DNA from: an uncultured Lentibacter sp. | Lineage (GTDB): Bacteria; Pseudomonadota; Alphaproteobacteria; Rhodobacterales; Rhodobacteraceae | Assembly: GCA_947497495.1 (NCBI GenBank) | Contig: CANMGT010000001.1 | Span: 1,116,001 to 1,180,000, forward strand | Length of the DNA stretch: 64,000 nucleotides | Direction: 5' to 3' | In this document: piece by piece, positions 35,332 to 44,318 of the stretch | Position numbering within the stretch: the first letter of the stretch is position 1 | Layout: every line of letters begins with the position of its first letter | Translations under genes and position numbers: made by a program | The notes under the pieces: model-generated | The model's input: the letters and a program-made list of their open reading frames with translations, nothing else | Told to the model about the DNA's origin: nothing | The model's database searches: none

Positions 35332-36007
35332 TCGTTCAATAAAAATCGCGCCGTCTATCCTGAGCGCGGATTTCGCCAACTTCGGGCAGGAAATTCAGGC
35401 GATCGAAGCGCAGGGCGCTGACTGGGTGCATGTTGATGTGATGGACGGGCATTTTGTGCCCAACCTCACCTTTGGCCCGATGGCTGTGAAGGCATTTCGC
35501 CCGCATGTGAAAACGGTGATGGACGTGCATCTGATGATCTCGCCGGTTGACCAGTATATCGACGCTTACGCTGATGCGGGCGCCGATGTTCTGACGGCGC
35601 ATATCGAGGCTGGCCCGCACATTCACCGCACGTTGCAGGCCATTCGCGGCGCGGGGATGAAGGCGGGTGTTGCGCTGAACCCCGGAACGCCGACGGAGGC
35701 TGTCGAGCATCTGCTGGAGCTGACAGACCTGATTTGTGTGATGACGGTGAACCCCGGTTTTGGCGGTCAGAAATACATCGACATGACAAGCAAGGTGCGC
35801 AAGCTGCGCGAGATGATTGGTGATCGCGAGGTGCATATCGAGATCGACGGCGGGATGGACCCGAAAACGGCGCCCTTGATGGCAGCGGCGGGGGCTGATG
35901 TGCTTGTTGCGGGCTCTGCTGTTTTCCGTGGCGGCTCGGTTGAGAAGCCTCAGGTCTACGGAGAGAACATCCGCAACATTCGCAGCGCAGCTGAAGGCGC
36001 GCTCTAG
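35324..36007 (+). CDS. rpe: Ribulose-phosphate 3-epimerase
   Basis: Interconverts ribulose-5-phosphate and xylulose-5-phosphate in the pentose-phosphate and Calvin pathways. The 227-residue TIM barrel starts [20 protein letters not shown] and has the metal-binding H-D-D set in [30 protein letters not shown] and [12 protein letters not shown]. The ATG at 35324 sits inside the aldolase stop region, so it is coupled; an in-frame ATG at 35306 is less likely. Two strong palindromes follow the stop. Confidence 0.95.
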   Translation: MFDRSIKIAPSILSADFANFGQEIQAIEAQGADWVHVDVMDGHFVPNLTFGPMAVKAFRPHVKTVMDVHLMISPVDQYIDAYADAGADVLTAHIEAGPHIHRTLQAIRGAGMKAGVALNPGTPTEAVEHLLELTDLICVMTVNPGFGGQKYIDMTSKVRKLREMIGDREVHIEIDGGMDPKTAPLMAAAGADVLVAGSAVFRGGSVEKPQVYGENIRNIRSAAEGAL

Positions 36008-36022
36008 GCTGGCCAGCGGCGC

Positions 36023-36066
36023 AAGATTTTTGCAAAAATCTTGGCAAGAAAATTTGAATTTTCTTG
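36023..36066. repeat. Two adjacent AT-rich palindromes after rpe
   Basis: AAGATTTTTGCAAAAATCTT (36023-36042) is a perfect 20-bp palindrome. CAAGAAAATT-TG-AATTTTCTTG (36045-36066) is a perfect 10-bp inverted repeat 2 nt later. They probably terminate the fbp-fba-rpe transcript. The second is nearly the inverse of the palindrome at 44272. Confidence 0.7.
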
Positions 36067-36122
36067 GTCGCGCTTGAACATGGCTCACTTGCTTCGCATA
36101 GTGCGGGCAAAGGAGCTTTGCC

Positions 36123-37436
36123 ATGGATTTAGCGACACGTTTGAGCGAGGAGATTGCTGCGCGCAGAGATGATCTGACGGCGCTGTGCCAGGATCTTATC
36201 CGCATTCCGACGTTAAACCCGCCGGGTGAAAACTATCGCGAGATTTGTGACTATCTTGACCGGCGTTTGTTGAAGTCGGGGTTTCACACCGAGCTTATCC
36301 GCGCCAAGGGGGCGATTGGCGACAGCGAGAAATACCCGCGCTGGAACCTGGTCGCGCGCAAGGACGGCACCCGCGCAGGCGAGTGCGTGCATTTCAACTC
36401 ACACATCGACATTGTGGAAGTTGGCCGTGGCTGGACGACCGACCCGTTTGGCGGACAAGTGATTGATGGCAAGGTGTACGGGCGCGGGGCCTGTGACATG
36501 AAAGGCGGGCTGGCGGCGAGTATTGTCGCAGCCGAGGCCTTTATTGCGATTTGCCCAGACTTTGCAGGCGCTATCGAAATTTCCGGCACGGCAGACGAGG
36601 AATCCGGCGGGTTTGGCGGCGTGGCGTACTTGGCGGAAAAGGGCTACTTCAACCCCGAGCGCGTGCATCATGTGATCATCCCCGAACCTCTGGGCCATGA
36701 CCGGATATGCCTTGGACACCGCGGCGTCTGGTGGGCCGAGATCGAGACATATGGCGAGATCGCACATGGCTCGATGCCCTTTCTGGGAGACTGCGCTGTG
36801 AGGCATATGGGGGCTGTTGTCAGCGAGATGGAGCGTTCGCTTTTCCCTGCTTTGGCGCAAAAACGCACCGACATGCCTGTTGTGCCGGAAGGCGCCAAAC
36901 AGAGCACGATGAACATCAACTCGATTCACGGCGGCGAGAGTGAGCAGCCGGAGGATTACACCGGTCTGCCAAGCCCCTGCGTGCCTGACAGCTGCCGGAT
37001 GGTTATTGACCGGCGGTTTCTGATCGAAGAAGATATTGACGAGGTTCAGGAAGAAATTCACGGGCTTTTGCGCCATGTGCAGGAAGGCCGAGAGAACTTT
37101 ACCTATGATGTGCGCGAGTTACAGCGGGTGTTGCCCAGCATGACGGAAAAGAGCGCCCCTGTGGTGCAGTCGGTTGCAAAGGCTATCGTTGAAGTGATGG
37201 GGCGCGACCCGCAATATGTTGTCTCGCCGGGGACATATGACCAGAAGCACATCGACAGGATCGGGCGTTTGAAAAACTGCATCGCCTACGGGCCAGGCAT
37301 TCTCGACCTTGCGCATAAGCCGGATGAATATGTCGGCATTGACGACATGGTGCAGAGCGCACAGGTGATGGGGCGCAGCTTGCTTGATCTTTTGGCGGGG
37401 GGCGCAGGCCTGAGCCAAGCCTTTGCAAGCGTGTAG
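36123..37436 (+). CDS. M20-family peptidase (ArgE/DapE type deacylase)
   Basis: Di-zinc amidohydrolase of 437 residues of the acetylornithine deacetylase/succinyl-DAP desuccinylase family. The metal-site motifs are FNSHIDIVEVG, YGRGACDMKGG and ADEESGG, followed by IIPEPLGHDR and the dimerisation-domain histidine in GEIAHGSMPFLG. The family cannot be told apart by sequence alone; given a peptide-type ABC importer 2 kb downstream, it may act on imported N-acyl amino acids or dipeptides. AAAGGAG is 7 nt before the ATG. Convergent with panC. Confidence 0.86.
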   Translation: MDLATRLSEEIAARRDDLTALCQDLIRIPTLNPPGENYREICDYLDRRLLKSGFHTELIRAKGAIGDSEKYPRWNLVARKDGTRAGECVHFNSHIDIVEVGRGWTTDPFGGQVIDGKVYGRGACDMKGGLAASIVAAEAFIAICPDFAGAIEISGTADEESGGFGGVAYLAEKGYFNPERVHHVIIPEPLGHDRICLGHRGVWWAEIETYGEIAHGSMPFLGDCAVRHMGAVVSEMERSLFPALAQKRTDMPVVPEGAKQSTMNINSIHGGESEQPEDYTGLPSPCVPDSCRMVIDRRFLIEEDIDEVQEEIHGLLRHVQEGRENFTYDVRELQRVLPSMTEKSAPVVQSVAKAIVEVMGRDPQYVVSPGTYDQKHIDRIGRLKNCIAYGPGILDLAHKPDEYVGIDDMVQSAQVMGRSLLDLLAGGAGLSQAFASV

Positions 37437-37481
37437 TATGGCTTGCCGCCAGAGCAGTACCCGCTTGGGAAACCAGATATC

Positions 37482-38324
37482 CTAAATAGCGATATTGTCT
37501 ATCAGGCGCACGCCTGCGAGCCATGCAGCGGCAAAGAGGCGCGCAGGGCGTGTGGGGGCGTCCAGCGGGGCCAGATCATCTTGCGCATGGATCGAGAGGT
37601 ACTCGACCTCGGTGTAACCCGCGGCTAGCAAACGCTTTTCAGCCGCGGCACGGAGCGTTTCAAACGCCTCTCCTCTGGCAACCCCCTCAGCGATGGCTTC
37701 CATTTCTTCAAACAGGCGCGGGGCCGTTGTGCGCGCGCGGTCAGACAGCAACAAGTTACGTGAAGACAGCGCCAGCCCGTCGATGTCGCGGATTGTCGGG
37801 CAAGGGTGCACGGTGATGGGGAGGTCAAGGTCGAGGGCCATACGGCGAACAACGAGAAACTGCTGGTAGTCTTTTTCGCCAAAGAAGGCGTCGGTCGCTT
37901 GGGTTTGCGTGAAAAGCTTGGTCACAACAGTCGCAACACCGTCAAAGTGCCCCGGGCGTTTGGCACCTTCCATAACGTCGGTCAGCCCCGTCACCGAGAC
38001 GTTGGTGGAAAAGTGCTCAGGATACATCTGATCGCCGTCAGGCACCCAAAGAGCGTCAACGTCAAAGCGTTCGAGCTTACGCGCGTCTGCCTCTTCGGTG
38101 CGCGGATAGTTCTTGAGATCATCCGGATTGTTGAACTGCTTGGGGTTCACAAATATCGTGACGATAACGCGCTCGCAGCGTTCTTTGGCCGCCGCGACAA
38201 GGGAGAGGTGACCATCATGCAAAGCACCCATAGTAGGGACAACGCCAATCCGCTCGCCCGCACGCTGCCATTGGCCCGTGAGATTTCGCAACTCGGGAAG
38301 GGTGCGGATGATGGGCGCCGTCAT
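37482..38324 (-). CDS. panC: Pantothenate synthetase
   Basis: Condenses pantoate with beta-alanine using ATP in the last step of vitamin B5 synthesis. The 280-residue product shows [16 protein letters not shown] with the HxGH ATP site, [20 protein letters not shown] and the KMSKS-like region [10 protein letters not shown]. Its ATG overlaps the panB stop by 4 bp, so panB-panC are coupled. Confidence 0.97.
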   Translation of the reverse strand: MTAPIIRTLPELRNLTGQWQRAGERIGVVPTMGALHDGHLSLVAAAKERCERVIVTIFVNPKQFNNPDDLKNYPRTEEADARKLERFDVDALWVPDGDQMYPEHFSTNVSVTGLTDVMEGAKRPGHFDGVATVVTKLFTQTQATDAFFGEKDYQQFLVVRRMALDLDLPITVHPCPTIRDIDGLALSSRNLLLSDRARTTAPRLFEEMEAIAEGVARGEAFETLRAAAEKRLLAAGYTEVEYLSIHAQDDLAPLDAPTRPARLFAAAWLAGVRLIDNIAI

Positions 38325-39154
38325 GCTTTGGCCTTTGGGGCCGCGTCGGCAAAGACATGTTCGGGAGCAGGAAAGCTGCGCGCGCGGACATCCTTGGCGT
38401 AGGCCGCTATGGCCTTCTCCATGTCTTCAGCGAGCGCGCCATAACGCTTGACGAATTTTGGTTTGAAGGCTGTGAACAGGCCGAGCATGTCATCCACCAC
38501 AAGAATTTGGCCGTCGCAGCCGGCAGAGGCGCCAATTCCGATTGTCGGGATAGGCACGGCAGCTGTGATTTCGTCGGCGAGTGTTTGCGGGACTTTTTCA
38601 AGCACCACGGCAAAGGCGCCAGCGTTTGAGACGGCCTCGGCGTCGGCCATGACTTGAGCGCGCTGGGCGTCTCGGCCTTGCACTTTATAGCCGCCCAGAG
38701 TGTTGATCGATTGCGGTGTTAAGCCGATATGCCCCATCACAGGGATGCCACGCGCCACAAGGAAACCGATGGTTTCAGCCATGTGAACACCGCCTTCGAG
38801 CTTGACGGCACCTGCACCGGTTTCGCCCATGATGCGTGCGGCGTTGCGAAAAGCTCGCTCGGGGCTCTCTTCGTAGGAGCCGAAGGGCATGTCGACAACC
38901 ATCATCGCAGTTTTGAGGCCGCGCGCGACGGCTTTGCCATGCATCACCATCATATCCATCGAGACACCCAGCGTTGATGGCAGGCCATGAAGCACCATGC
39001 CGACGGAATCGCCGACAAGGACAAAGTCGCAGTGCTCATCAAGAGCCTCGGCTGTTGGCGTTGTATAGGCCGTCAATGAAACGATGGGAGTCCCGCCTTT
39101 CATTGCCTTGATGTCGTCAGGCATGGGGGCGGTTTTACGGGCTGTGGCACTCAT
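38321..39154 (-). CDS. panB: 3-methyl-2-oxobutanoate hydroxymethyltransferase
   Basis: First step of pantothenate synthesis: transfers a hydroxymethyl group from methylene-tetrahydrofolate to ketoisovalerate. From the ATG at 39154 (GGAG 5 nt upstream) the protein has 277 residues. Typical motifs are [33 protein letters not shown] with the metal-binding aspartates, [18 protein letters not shown] and [16 protein letters not shown]. The open frame runs further upstream to 39187 but lacks a ribosome site there. The 172-bp gap to the next gene has no visible feature besides the promoter it must contain. Confidence 0.97.
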   Translation of the reverse strand: MSATARKTAPMPDDIKAMKGGTPIVSLTAYTTPTAEALDEHCDFVLVGDSVGMVLHGLPSTLGVSMDMMVMHGKAVARGLKTAMMVVDMPFGSYEESPERAFRNAARIMGETGAGAVKLEGGVHMAETIGFLVARGIPVMGHIGLTPQSINTLGGYKVQGRDAQRAQVMADAEAVSNAGAFAVVLEKVPQTLADEITAAVPIPTIGIGASAGCDGQILVVDDMLGLFTAFKPKFVKRYGALAEDMEKAIAAYAKDVRARSFPAPEHVFADAAPKAKA

Positions 39155-39326
39155 CGGAACTCCGTTCAGGTTGCTGCATTGCAGCACAGAGATATACGGG
39201 CCCGCCAGATATTTCCAGTCCGACGTGGCGCTAACTGCTTGTCTTTAACGCGATTCGCGGTGACACTTTGGCAAAGCGGCTAAGGGCGCAAGCCCTGTAA
39301 GGCCTTCAAAACAAGGGAGATTAAAG

Positions 39327-40799
39327 ATGAAACGAGCTAAGTTTTTAGGTGCAGGTGCCCTCGTGATGATGATGGCAGGCGGCGCGTATGCCAAAACCGA
39401 CATCAAAGTGGGCATGCAGCTTGAGCCGCCACACCTTGACCCGACAAGCGCGGCAGCGGGCGCAATTGATAGTGTTCTCTACTCAAACGTCTTTGAAGGC
39501 CTGACACGGTTTGGCGCGGACGGGAGCATTAACCCGGGCCTCGCGCAGAGCTGGGAGATATCGGAAGACGGGCTGACATATAGGTTCAAGCTGGCGGAGG
39601 GGGTAACCTTCCATGACGGCACGACGATGGACGCAGAAGACGTGAAGTTCAGCCTAGACCGCGCGCGTGCCGAAGACAGCGCCAACGCACAGAAAGCGCT
39701 TTATGCGGGCATCACTGCTGTTGACGTTGTTGACCCGATGACAGTGCAGCTGACACTGGCCGAACCGAACGGCTCGATGTTGTTTAACCTTGCGTGGGGT
39801 GACGCCGTGATTGTGGCGCCCGAAAGCATTGAGAACATCAAGCAAGCGCCCGTTGGCACTGGTGCTTTCAAGTTCACCAACTGGGTGCAGGGCGACAGCA
39901 TTATGCTGGAAAAGAACGCCGCCTACTGGGGCACGCCTGCCGCGCTTGATAAGGTGACGTTCAAGTTTATCTCTGATCCGACGGCAGCTTTTGCGGCTGT
40001 CATGGCGGAAGATGTCGATGTCTTCACAGGCTACCCTGCGCCAGAGAACATCCCCCAGTTTGAGGCTGATGCACGCTTTCAGGTGATCGTTGGCAACACC
40101 GAGGGTGAGACGATCTTGAGCACCAACAACAAGATGCCACCGTTTGACAACGTGAAGGTGCGCGAAGCACTTGCCCATGCGATCGACCGTCAGGCGATTA
40201 TTGATGGGGCAATGTTTGGCCTTGGCACCCCTATCGGCACGCACTTTGCGCCGCACAACCCTGATTATGTCGACTTGACGGCCAACTCGGCTTACGACCC
40301 CGAGCTGGCGAAGAAGCTGCTCGCGGAAGCGGGCTTTGCGGACGGGTTCAAGACAACGCTGAAACTGCCGCCGCCCTCGTACGCGCGCCGTGGTGGCGAG
40401 ATCATCGCCGCTCAGCTGCGCGCTGTTGGCATCGAGACCGAGATCAGCAATCTTGAGTGGGCGCAGTGGCTTGAGCAAGTCTTCAAAGGCAAGGACTTTG
40501 GCCTGACGATCGTGAGCCACACCGAGCCTATGGACATCGGCATCTATGCGCGCCCTGATTACTATTTCCAGTATGATGACGCCGCATTTCAGGACATGAA
40601 CACCATGCTGGAAGGCGAGGCTGACCCAGCCAAACGCAGCGAGCTTCTGGGCAAGATGCAGCGCAAGATTTCGGAAGACTTTGTGAACGGGTATCTGTTC
40701 CAGCTGACTGTTCCGACAATCGCGAAAGCGGGTGTTGTTGGCCTTTGGGAAAATGCTCCGACACAAGCGACTGACCTGACCGCGGTTCACTGGAAGTGA
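39327..40799 (+). CDS. Peptide-type ABC transporter substrate-binding protein
   Basis: Family 5 (DppA-like) periplasmic binding protein of 490 residues. The signal peptide (MKRAKFLGAGALVMMMAGGA) cleaves after AYA near residue 22; the mature part begins KTDIKVGMQLEPPHLDPTSA. Phrases such as YSNVFEGLTRFGADGSINPG, APVGTGAFKFTNW and VREALAHAIDRQAII are standard. AGGGAG precedes the ATG. It leads a complete importer operon (binding protein, two permeases, dual ATPase). The substrate is not identifiable and could be a peptide, an opine or an amino-acid derivative. Confidence 0.92.
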   Translation: MKRAKFLGAGALVMMMAGGAYAKTDIKVGMQLEPPHLDPTSAAAGAIDSVLYSNVFEGLTRFGADGSINPGLAQSWEISEDGLTYRFKLAEGVTFHDGTTMDAEDVKFSLDRARAEDSANAQKALYAGITAVDVVDPMTVQLTLAEPNGSMLFNLAWGDAVIVAPESIENIKQAPVGTGAFKFTNWVQGDSIMLEKNAAYWGTPAALDKVTFKFISDPTAAFAAVMAEDVDVFTGYPAPENIPQFEADARFQVIVGNTEGETILSTNNKMPPFDNVKVREALAHAIDRQAIIDGAMFGLGTPIGTHFAPHNPDYVDLTANSAYDPELAKKLLAEAGFADGFKTTLKLPPPSYARRGGEIIAAQLRAVGIETEISNLEWAQWLEQVFKGKDFGLTIVSHTEPMDIGIYARPDYYFQYDDAAFQDMNTMLEGEADPAKRSELLGKMQRKISEDFVNGYLFQLTVPTIAKAGVVGLWENAPTQATDLTAVHWK

Positions 40800-40837
40800 G
40801 CTTGGCGATCCCAGCCGCAGACCTGCGCATTTTCGAG

Positions 40838-40880
40838 AGTGCGGATGCCTCCGGCGGGGATATTTCTAAAGAGAAGAAGA
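40838..40880 (+). repeat. Partial GGGGGC-family repeat between binding protein and permease genes
   Basis: GCGGATGCCTCCGGCGGGGA followed by TATTTCTAAAGAGAAGAAG has the right-hand part of the repeat family (GGGATATTT, purine-rich tail). The left palindrome is reduced. The purine-rich tail falls just before the permease GTG and could serve as its ribosome site. Confidence 0.5.
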
Positions 40881-40887
40881 GCGGGCG

Positions 40888-41841
40888 GTGCCTGTGCTGA
40901 GGTTTGTACTAAAACGGCTCGCGTCGCTTGTGCTGTCATTGGCTGTCGCGAGTGTCGTTATTTTCCTGTTTGTTGAAGTCGTCCCCGGCGACCCTGCGGC
41001 CTATATGCTGGGCATGAACGCGCAGGAAGACACGCTGAACGCCCTGCGCGAAGAGCTTGGGTTGAACGGCTCTCTTATGCAGCGCTACCTGTCTTGGGTG
41101 GCTGGCATGTTGCAAGGTGATTTCGGCACCTCCTACACCTATCGCACGCCTGTCAGCGAGATGATTGGCGAGCGCATGTGGATCAGCCTGCCGCTGGCGA
41201 TATACGCGTTGACGCTGAGCACAGCTATCGCCTTTCCAGCGGGGATATGGGCGGCGAGCAAGCGCGGCTCGGTGGCGGATGTGAGCGTTATGGGGCTGAC
41301 GCAGCTTGGCGTGGCCATTCCCAACTTCTGGTTTGCGATGCTGATGGTGCTGGTGTTTGCCATCAACCTGCGCTGGTTTTCGGCGGGCGGCTTTGCGGGC
41401 TGGGACGCGGGCTTTTTGCCCGCCATGAAGAGCCTGACCTTGCCAGCTGTGGCGCTGGCCTTGCCGCAAGCGAGCATTCTGGCGCGGGTGATGCGTAGCT
41501 CGTTGCTCGACACCTTGGGAGAGGACTATATCAGAACGGCGCGCGCCAAGGGCTTGAGCCGCAGGCAGGCCTTGTGGCGTCATGCTTTGCGCAACGCCCT
41601 TATCCCTGTACTGACAATCATCGGCCTACAGTTTTCCTTCCTCATGGCCGGCGCGATCATCATTGAAAATGTGTTCTTCCTGCCGGGGCTCGGGCGGATG
41701 GTGTTCCAGTCGATCTCGGCACGCGATTTGATCGTGGTCGAGAGCGTTGTCATGCTCTTGGTTTTTGCCGTGATCTTGGTGAACTTTCTGGTCGACATCG
41801 CCTATGCGATGGTTGATCCGCGCTTGAGGGTGCGGGCATGA
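40888..41841 (+). CDS. Peptide-type ABC transporter permease (DppB-like)
   Basis: Inner-membrane permease of 317 residues starting at GTG 40888. First helix FVLKRLASLVLSLAVASVVI is followed by EVVPGDPAAYMLG, then the family periplasmic phrase LGLNGSLMQRYLSWV. The coupling loop [20 protein letters not shown] contacts the ATPase. The C-terminus DIAYAMVDPRLRV is canonical. It overlaps the next permease by 4 bp (ATGA). Confidence 0.93.
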   Translation: MPVLRFVLKRLASLVLSLAVASVVIFLFVEVVPGDPAAYMLGMNAQEDTLNALREELGLNGSLMQRYLSWVAGMLQGDFGTSYTYRTPVSEMIGERMWISLPLAIYALTLSTAIAFPAGIWAASKRGSVADVSVMGLTQLGVAIPNFWFAMLMVLVFAINLRWFSAGGFAGWDAGFLPAMKSLTLPAVALALPQASILARVMRSSLLDTLGEDYIRTARAKGLSRRQALWRHALRNALIPVLTIIGLQFSFLMAGAIIIENVFFLPGLGRMVFQSISARDLIVVESVVMLLVFAVILVNFLVDIAYAMVDPRLRVRA

Positions 41842-42653
41842 ACCGCTCGCTCGTGATAGGCGCTGCGCTGAGTGCGGTTTTCGTTGTGGCTGCGCTCGTG
41901 AGTTTTGTCTGGGTGCCCTATGATGTGACGGCGCTCGACATTCCGAACAAGTTGCAAAAACCCGGCTTTCAGCACCTCTTCGGGACGGATCATTTTGGCC
42001 GCGACATTTTTTCCATGATCATGGTGGGCGCGCGCACATCTATCGCTGTGGCGGTTGTGGCGGTGGGCATTGGCATGCTTATCGGTGTTCCGCTGGGGCT
42101 TGCGGCAGCGGCGCGAAAAGGCTCGCTGATGGACGAGTTCATAATGCGCGGCAATGACTTGGTGTTTGCCTTCCCGAGCCTGCTGATCGCGATCATGATC
42201 ACGGCTGTTTTTGGCGCTAGTGCGGTGAATGCGATCATCGCAATCGGAGTTTTCAACATCCCTGTTTTTGCACGTCTGGTACGCGGCGCGGCGCTTAGCC
42301 TTTGGACGCGTGACTATGTGTTGGCGGCGCGCGTGTCGGGCAAGGGGGCGGCGCGGATCAGCTTTGAGCACATCCTACCGAATGTGACGAACTTACTGAT
42401 CGTGCAGGGGACGATCCAGTTTAGCCTTGGCATTCTGGCGGAGGCCGGCCTGTCATACGTGGGCCTTGGTGCGCAGCCGCCGACGCCAAGTTGGGGGCGG
42501 ATGCTGGCCGAGAGCCAGACGATGTTTTCCTTTGCGCCGCATCTGGCGATTTTCCCGGGGCTGGCCATTTTGTTCACCGTTCTGGGGCTGAACCTGATGG
42601 GAGACGGGCTGCGCGACGTGCTTGACCCGCGTTTGCGGAGGGCACAGCGATGA
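41838..42653 (+). CDS. Peptide-type ABC transporter permease (DppC-like)
   Basis: Second permease, 271 residues. It opens with a signal-anchor helix (LVIGAALSAVFVVAALVSFV). LFGTDHFGRDIFSMIMVGAR is the DppC family phrase, and the coupling loop is YVLAARVSGKGAARISFEHI. The C-terminus NLMGDGLRDVLDPRLR is typical. Stop and start overlaps on both sides (4 bp each) show a single coupled operon. Confidence 0.93.
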   Translation: MNRSLVIGAALSAVFVVAALVSFVWVPYDVTALDIPNKLQKPGFQHLFGTDHFGRDIFSMIMVGARTSIAVAVVAVGIGMLIGVPLGLAAAARKGSLMDEFIMRGNDLVFAFPSLLIAIMITAVFGASAVNAIIAIGVFNIPVFARLVRGAALSLWTRDYVLAARVSGKGAARISFEHILPNVTNLLIVQGTIQFSLGILAEAGLSYVGLGAQPPTPSWGRMLAESQTMFSFAPHLAIFPGLAILFTVLGLNLMGDGLRDVLDPRLRRAQR

Positions 42654-44239
42654 GCCTGCTGGAAATTACCGGCCTCAATATGGAGATTCATGGCACCCCA
42701 GTTTTGCGCGACGTATCGCTGTGTATCGAGGCTGGCCAGATTGTTGGCATCATCGGCGAAAGCGGCTCGGGCAAGTCGATGACGGCGTTTTCTGTGATGC
42801 AGCTGTTGCCCGAAGGCGGACAGGCGCGTGGCACTGTGCGCTTGAGCGGGCATGACATGTTGGCGCTGCCGGAAGAAGCGCTTTGCAAGCTGCGCGGCAA
42901 CGAAGTGGGCATGGTATTTCAGGAGCCGATGACGGCGCTGAACCCGATCCAGCAGATCGGCGCGCAGGTGGCGGAGACGATCCTGATCCACGAGAGTGTC
43001 AGCCGAAGCGAGGCCTTCACGCGGGCGCGCGAGGCGCTGAACCGGTGTGAGCTGCCGGAAGACAAGTTTCCGATGAGCCGCTATCCGCATGAGCTGTCAG
43101 GCGGGCAAAGGCAGCGCGTTGTCATCGCGATGGCGATTGCCTTGCAGCCCAAGCTTCTGATCGCGGACGAGCCGACAACCGCGCTTGATGTGACAACGCA
43201 AGCTGAAGTGCTGCGACTGCTCAAGCGGCTCACGGCGGAAGACGGAATGGGGCTGATGCTGATCACCCATGACCTCGCGGTTGTTGCCGATATGGCGGAT
43301 CACATTGTTATCATGCGCGCTGGCGAAGTGGTTGAAAGCGGGCCGTGCCCAGCGCTTTTTGACAGGATGCAGCACCCCTATTCACGTGCACTTCTTGCAG
43401 CGTCCGATCACCAGCCCGACAGGCAGGAGCACGTGCTGAAAGAGCCGCTACTGAGCCTGCAGAATGTGGTGCGGGACTATGCCTTGCCACGCTCCAAACT
43501 GTTTGCCAAGCAAGGTTACTTTCGCGCGGTGAACGGGGTGAGCTTTAACGTGCGGCGGGGCGAAAACCTTGGGCTTGTCGGGGAAAGCGGCTGCGGGAAG
43601 AGCACGCTCACGCGGGCCATTCTGGGCCTCGAGCAAGTGCAGGGTGGCAGCATAACGCTTGACGGCGAGGCTGTGTTTAGCGGCAAGCAGCCCAACCGCG
43701 CGGTGCGTCGCAAAATGCAGGTGGTGTTTCAAGACCCATACGGCAGTTTTAACCCGCGATGGACGGTTCGGCGCTTGGTCTGCGAGCCGTTTCACTTGCT
43801 TGATACGCCGCCGCAGGGCGATGCCCGTGAGGCCGCACTGTCGCAGGCGCTGGAAAGCGTCGGGTTGGCGACGGAGGATGCCGACAAATATATTCACGAA
43901 TTTTCCGGCGGGCAGAGACAGCGGATCGCGATTGCGCGTGCGCTGATCATCAAGCCCGAGCTGATCATACTTGATGAGGCCGTAAGCGCGTTGGACGTGA
44001 GCATTCGCGCGCAGATCCTTGATTTGCTGGCTGACTTGGGCGCGCGCTTCGGGCTGACCTATCTGTTTATTTCCCACGACTTGAGCGTTGTGCGCAATGT
44101 TTGCGACCGCTGCCTCGTGATGCAGGCAGGCGAGATCGTTGAACGCGGCCTGACGGCTGACATTTTCGAGCGCCCGCAGCATGAGTACACGAAGCAACTG
44201 ATCGCCGCGGTGCCGCAGTTGCCGGGCAAAGCAGAATGA
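42650..44239 (+). CDS. Peptide-type ABC transporter dual ATPase (DppDF fusion)
   Basis: Two ABC domains in 529 residues. Domain 1 has Walker A GESGSGKS, signature LSGGQRQRV and Walker B LLIADEPTTALD. Domain 2 has GESGCGKS, FSGGQRQRI and LIILDEAVSALD. The second Walker B therefore reads DEA rather than DEP, which still keeps the catalytic glutamate. It energises the two upstream permeases. The overall layout parallels YejF at 9564, and both proteins are 529 residues, but the sequences differ clearly. Confidence 0.93.
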   Translation: MSLLEITGLNMEIHGTPVLRDVSLCIEAGQIVGIIGESGSGKSMTAFSVMQLLPEGGQARGTVRLSGHDMLALPEEALCKLRGNEVGMVFQEPMTALNPIQQIGAQVAETILIHESVSRSEAFTRAREALNRCELPEDKFPMSRYPHELSGGQRQRVVIAMAIALQPKLLIADEPTTALDVTTQAEVLRLLKRLTAEDGMGLMLITHDLAVVADMADHIVIMRAGEVVESGPCPALFDRMQHPYSRALLAASDHQPDRQEHVLKEPLLSLQNVVRDYALPRSKLFAKQGYFRAVNGVSFNVRRGENLGLVGESGCGKSTLTRAILGLEQVQGGSITLDGEAVFSGKQPNRAVRRKMQVVFQDPYGSFNPRWTVRRLVCEPFHLLDTPPQGDAREAALSQALESVGLATEDADKYIHEFSGGQRQRIAIARALIIKPELIILDEAVSALDVSIRAQILDLLADLGARFGLTYLFISHDLSVVRNVCDRCLVMQAGEIVERGLTADIFERPQHEYTKQLIAAVPQLPGKAE

Positions 44240-44271
44240 GCCGGGTGGCCAGAAAAATCGAATTTTCTACT

Positions 44272-44293
44272 CAATTTTCTTGGAAGAAAATTG
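44272..44293. repeat. AT-rich palindrome between importer and aldehyde dehydrogenase genes
   Basis: CAATTTTCTT-GG-AAGAAAATTG is a perfect 10-bp inverted repeat 33 nt after the ATPase stop; a partial extra arm (ATCGAATTTTCT) lies just before it. Probably a terminator, related to the element at 36045. Confidence 0.65.
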
Positions 44294-44318
44294 GAGCGCC
44301 CCAACAAAGGAGAGCGAC

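Noticed and set aside
35328..35339. TTGATCGTTCAA at the fba/rpe junction as an FNR box
   Set aside because: Half-site spacing is 2 nt short, and it lies within coding overlap.
33463..35379. 638-codon open frame on the minus strand opposite fbp, fba and rpe
   Set aside because: Antisense shadow of three well-conserved plus-strand genes in G+C-rich DNA; its translation shows no domain and is His/Arg-rich in the typical shadow manner.
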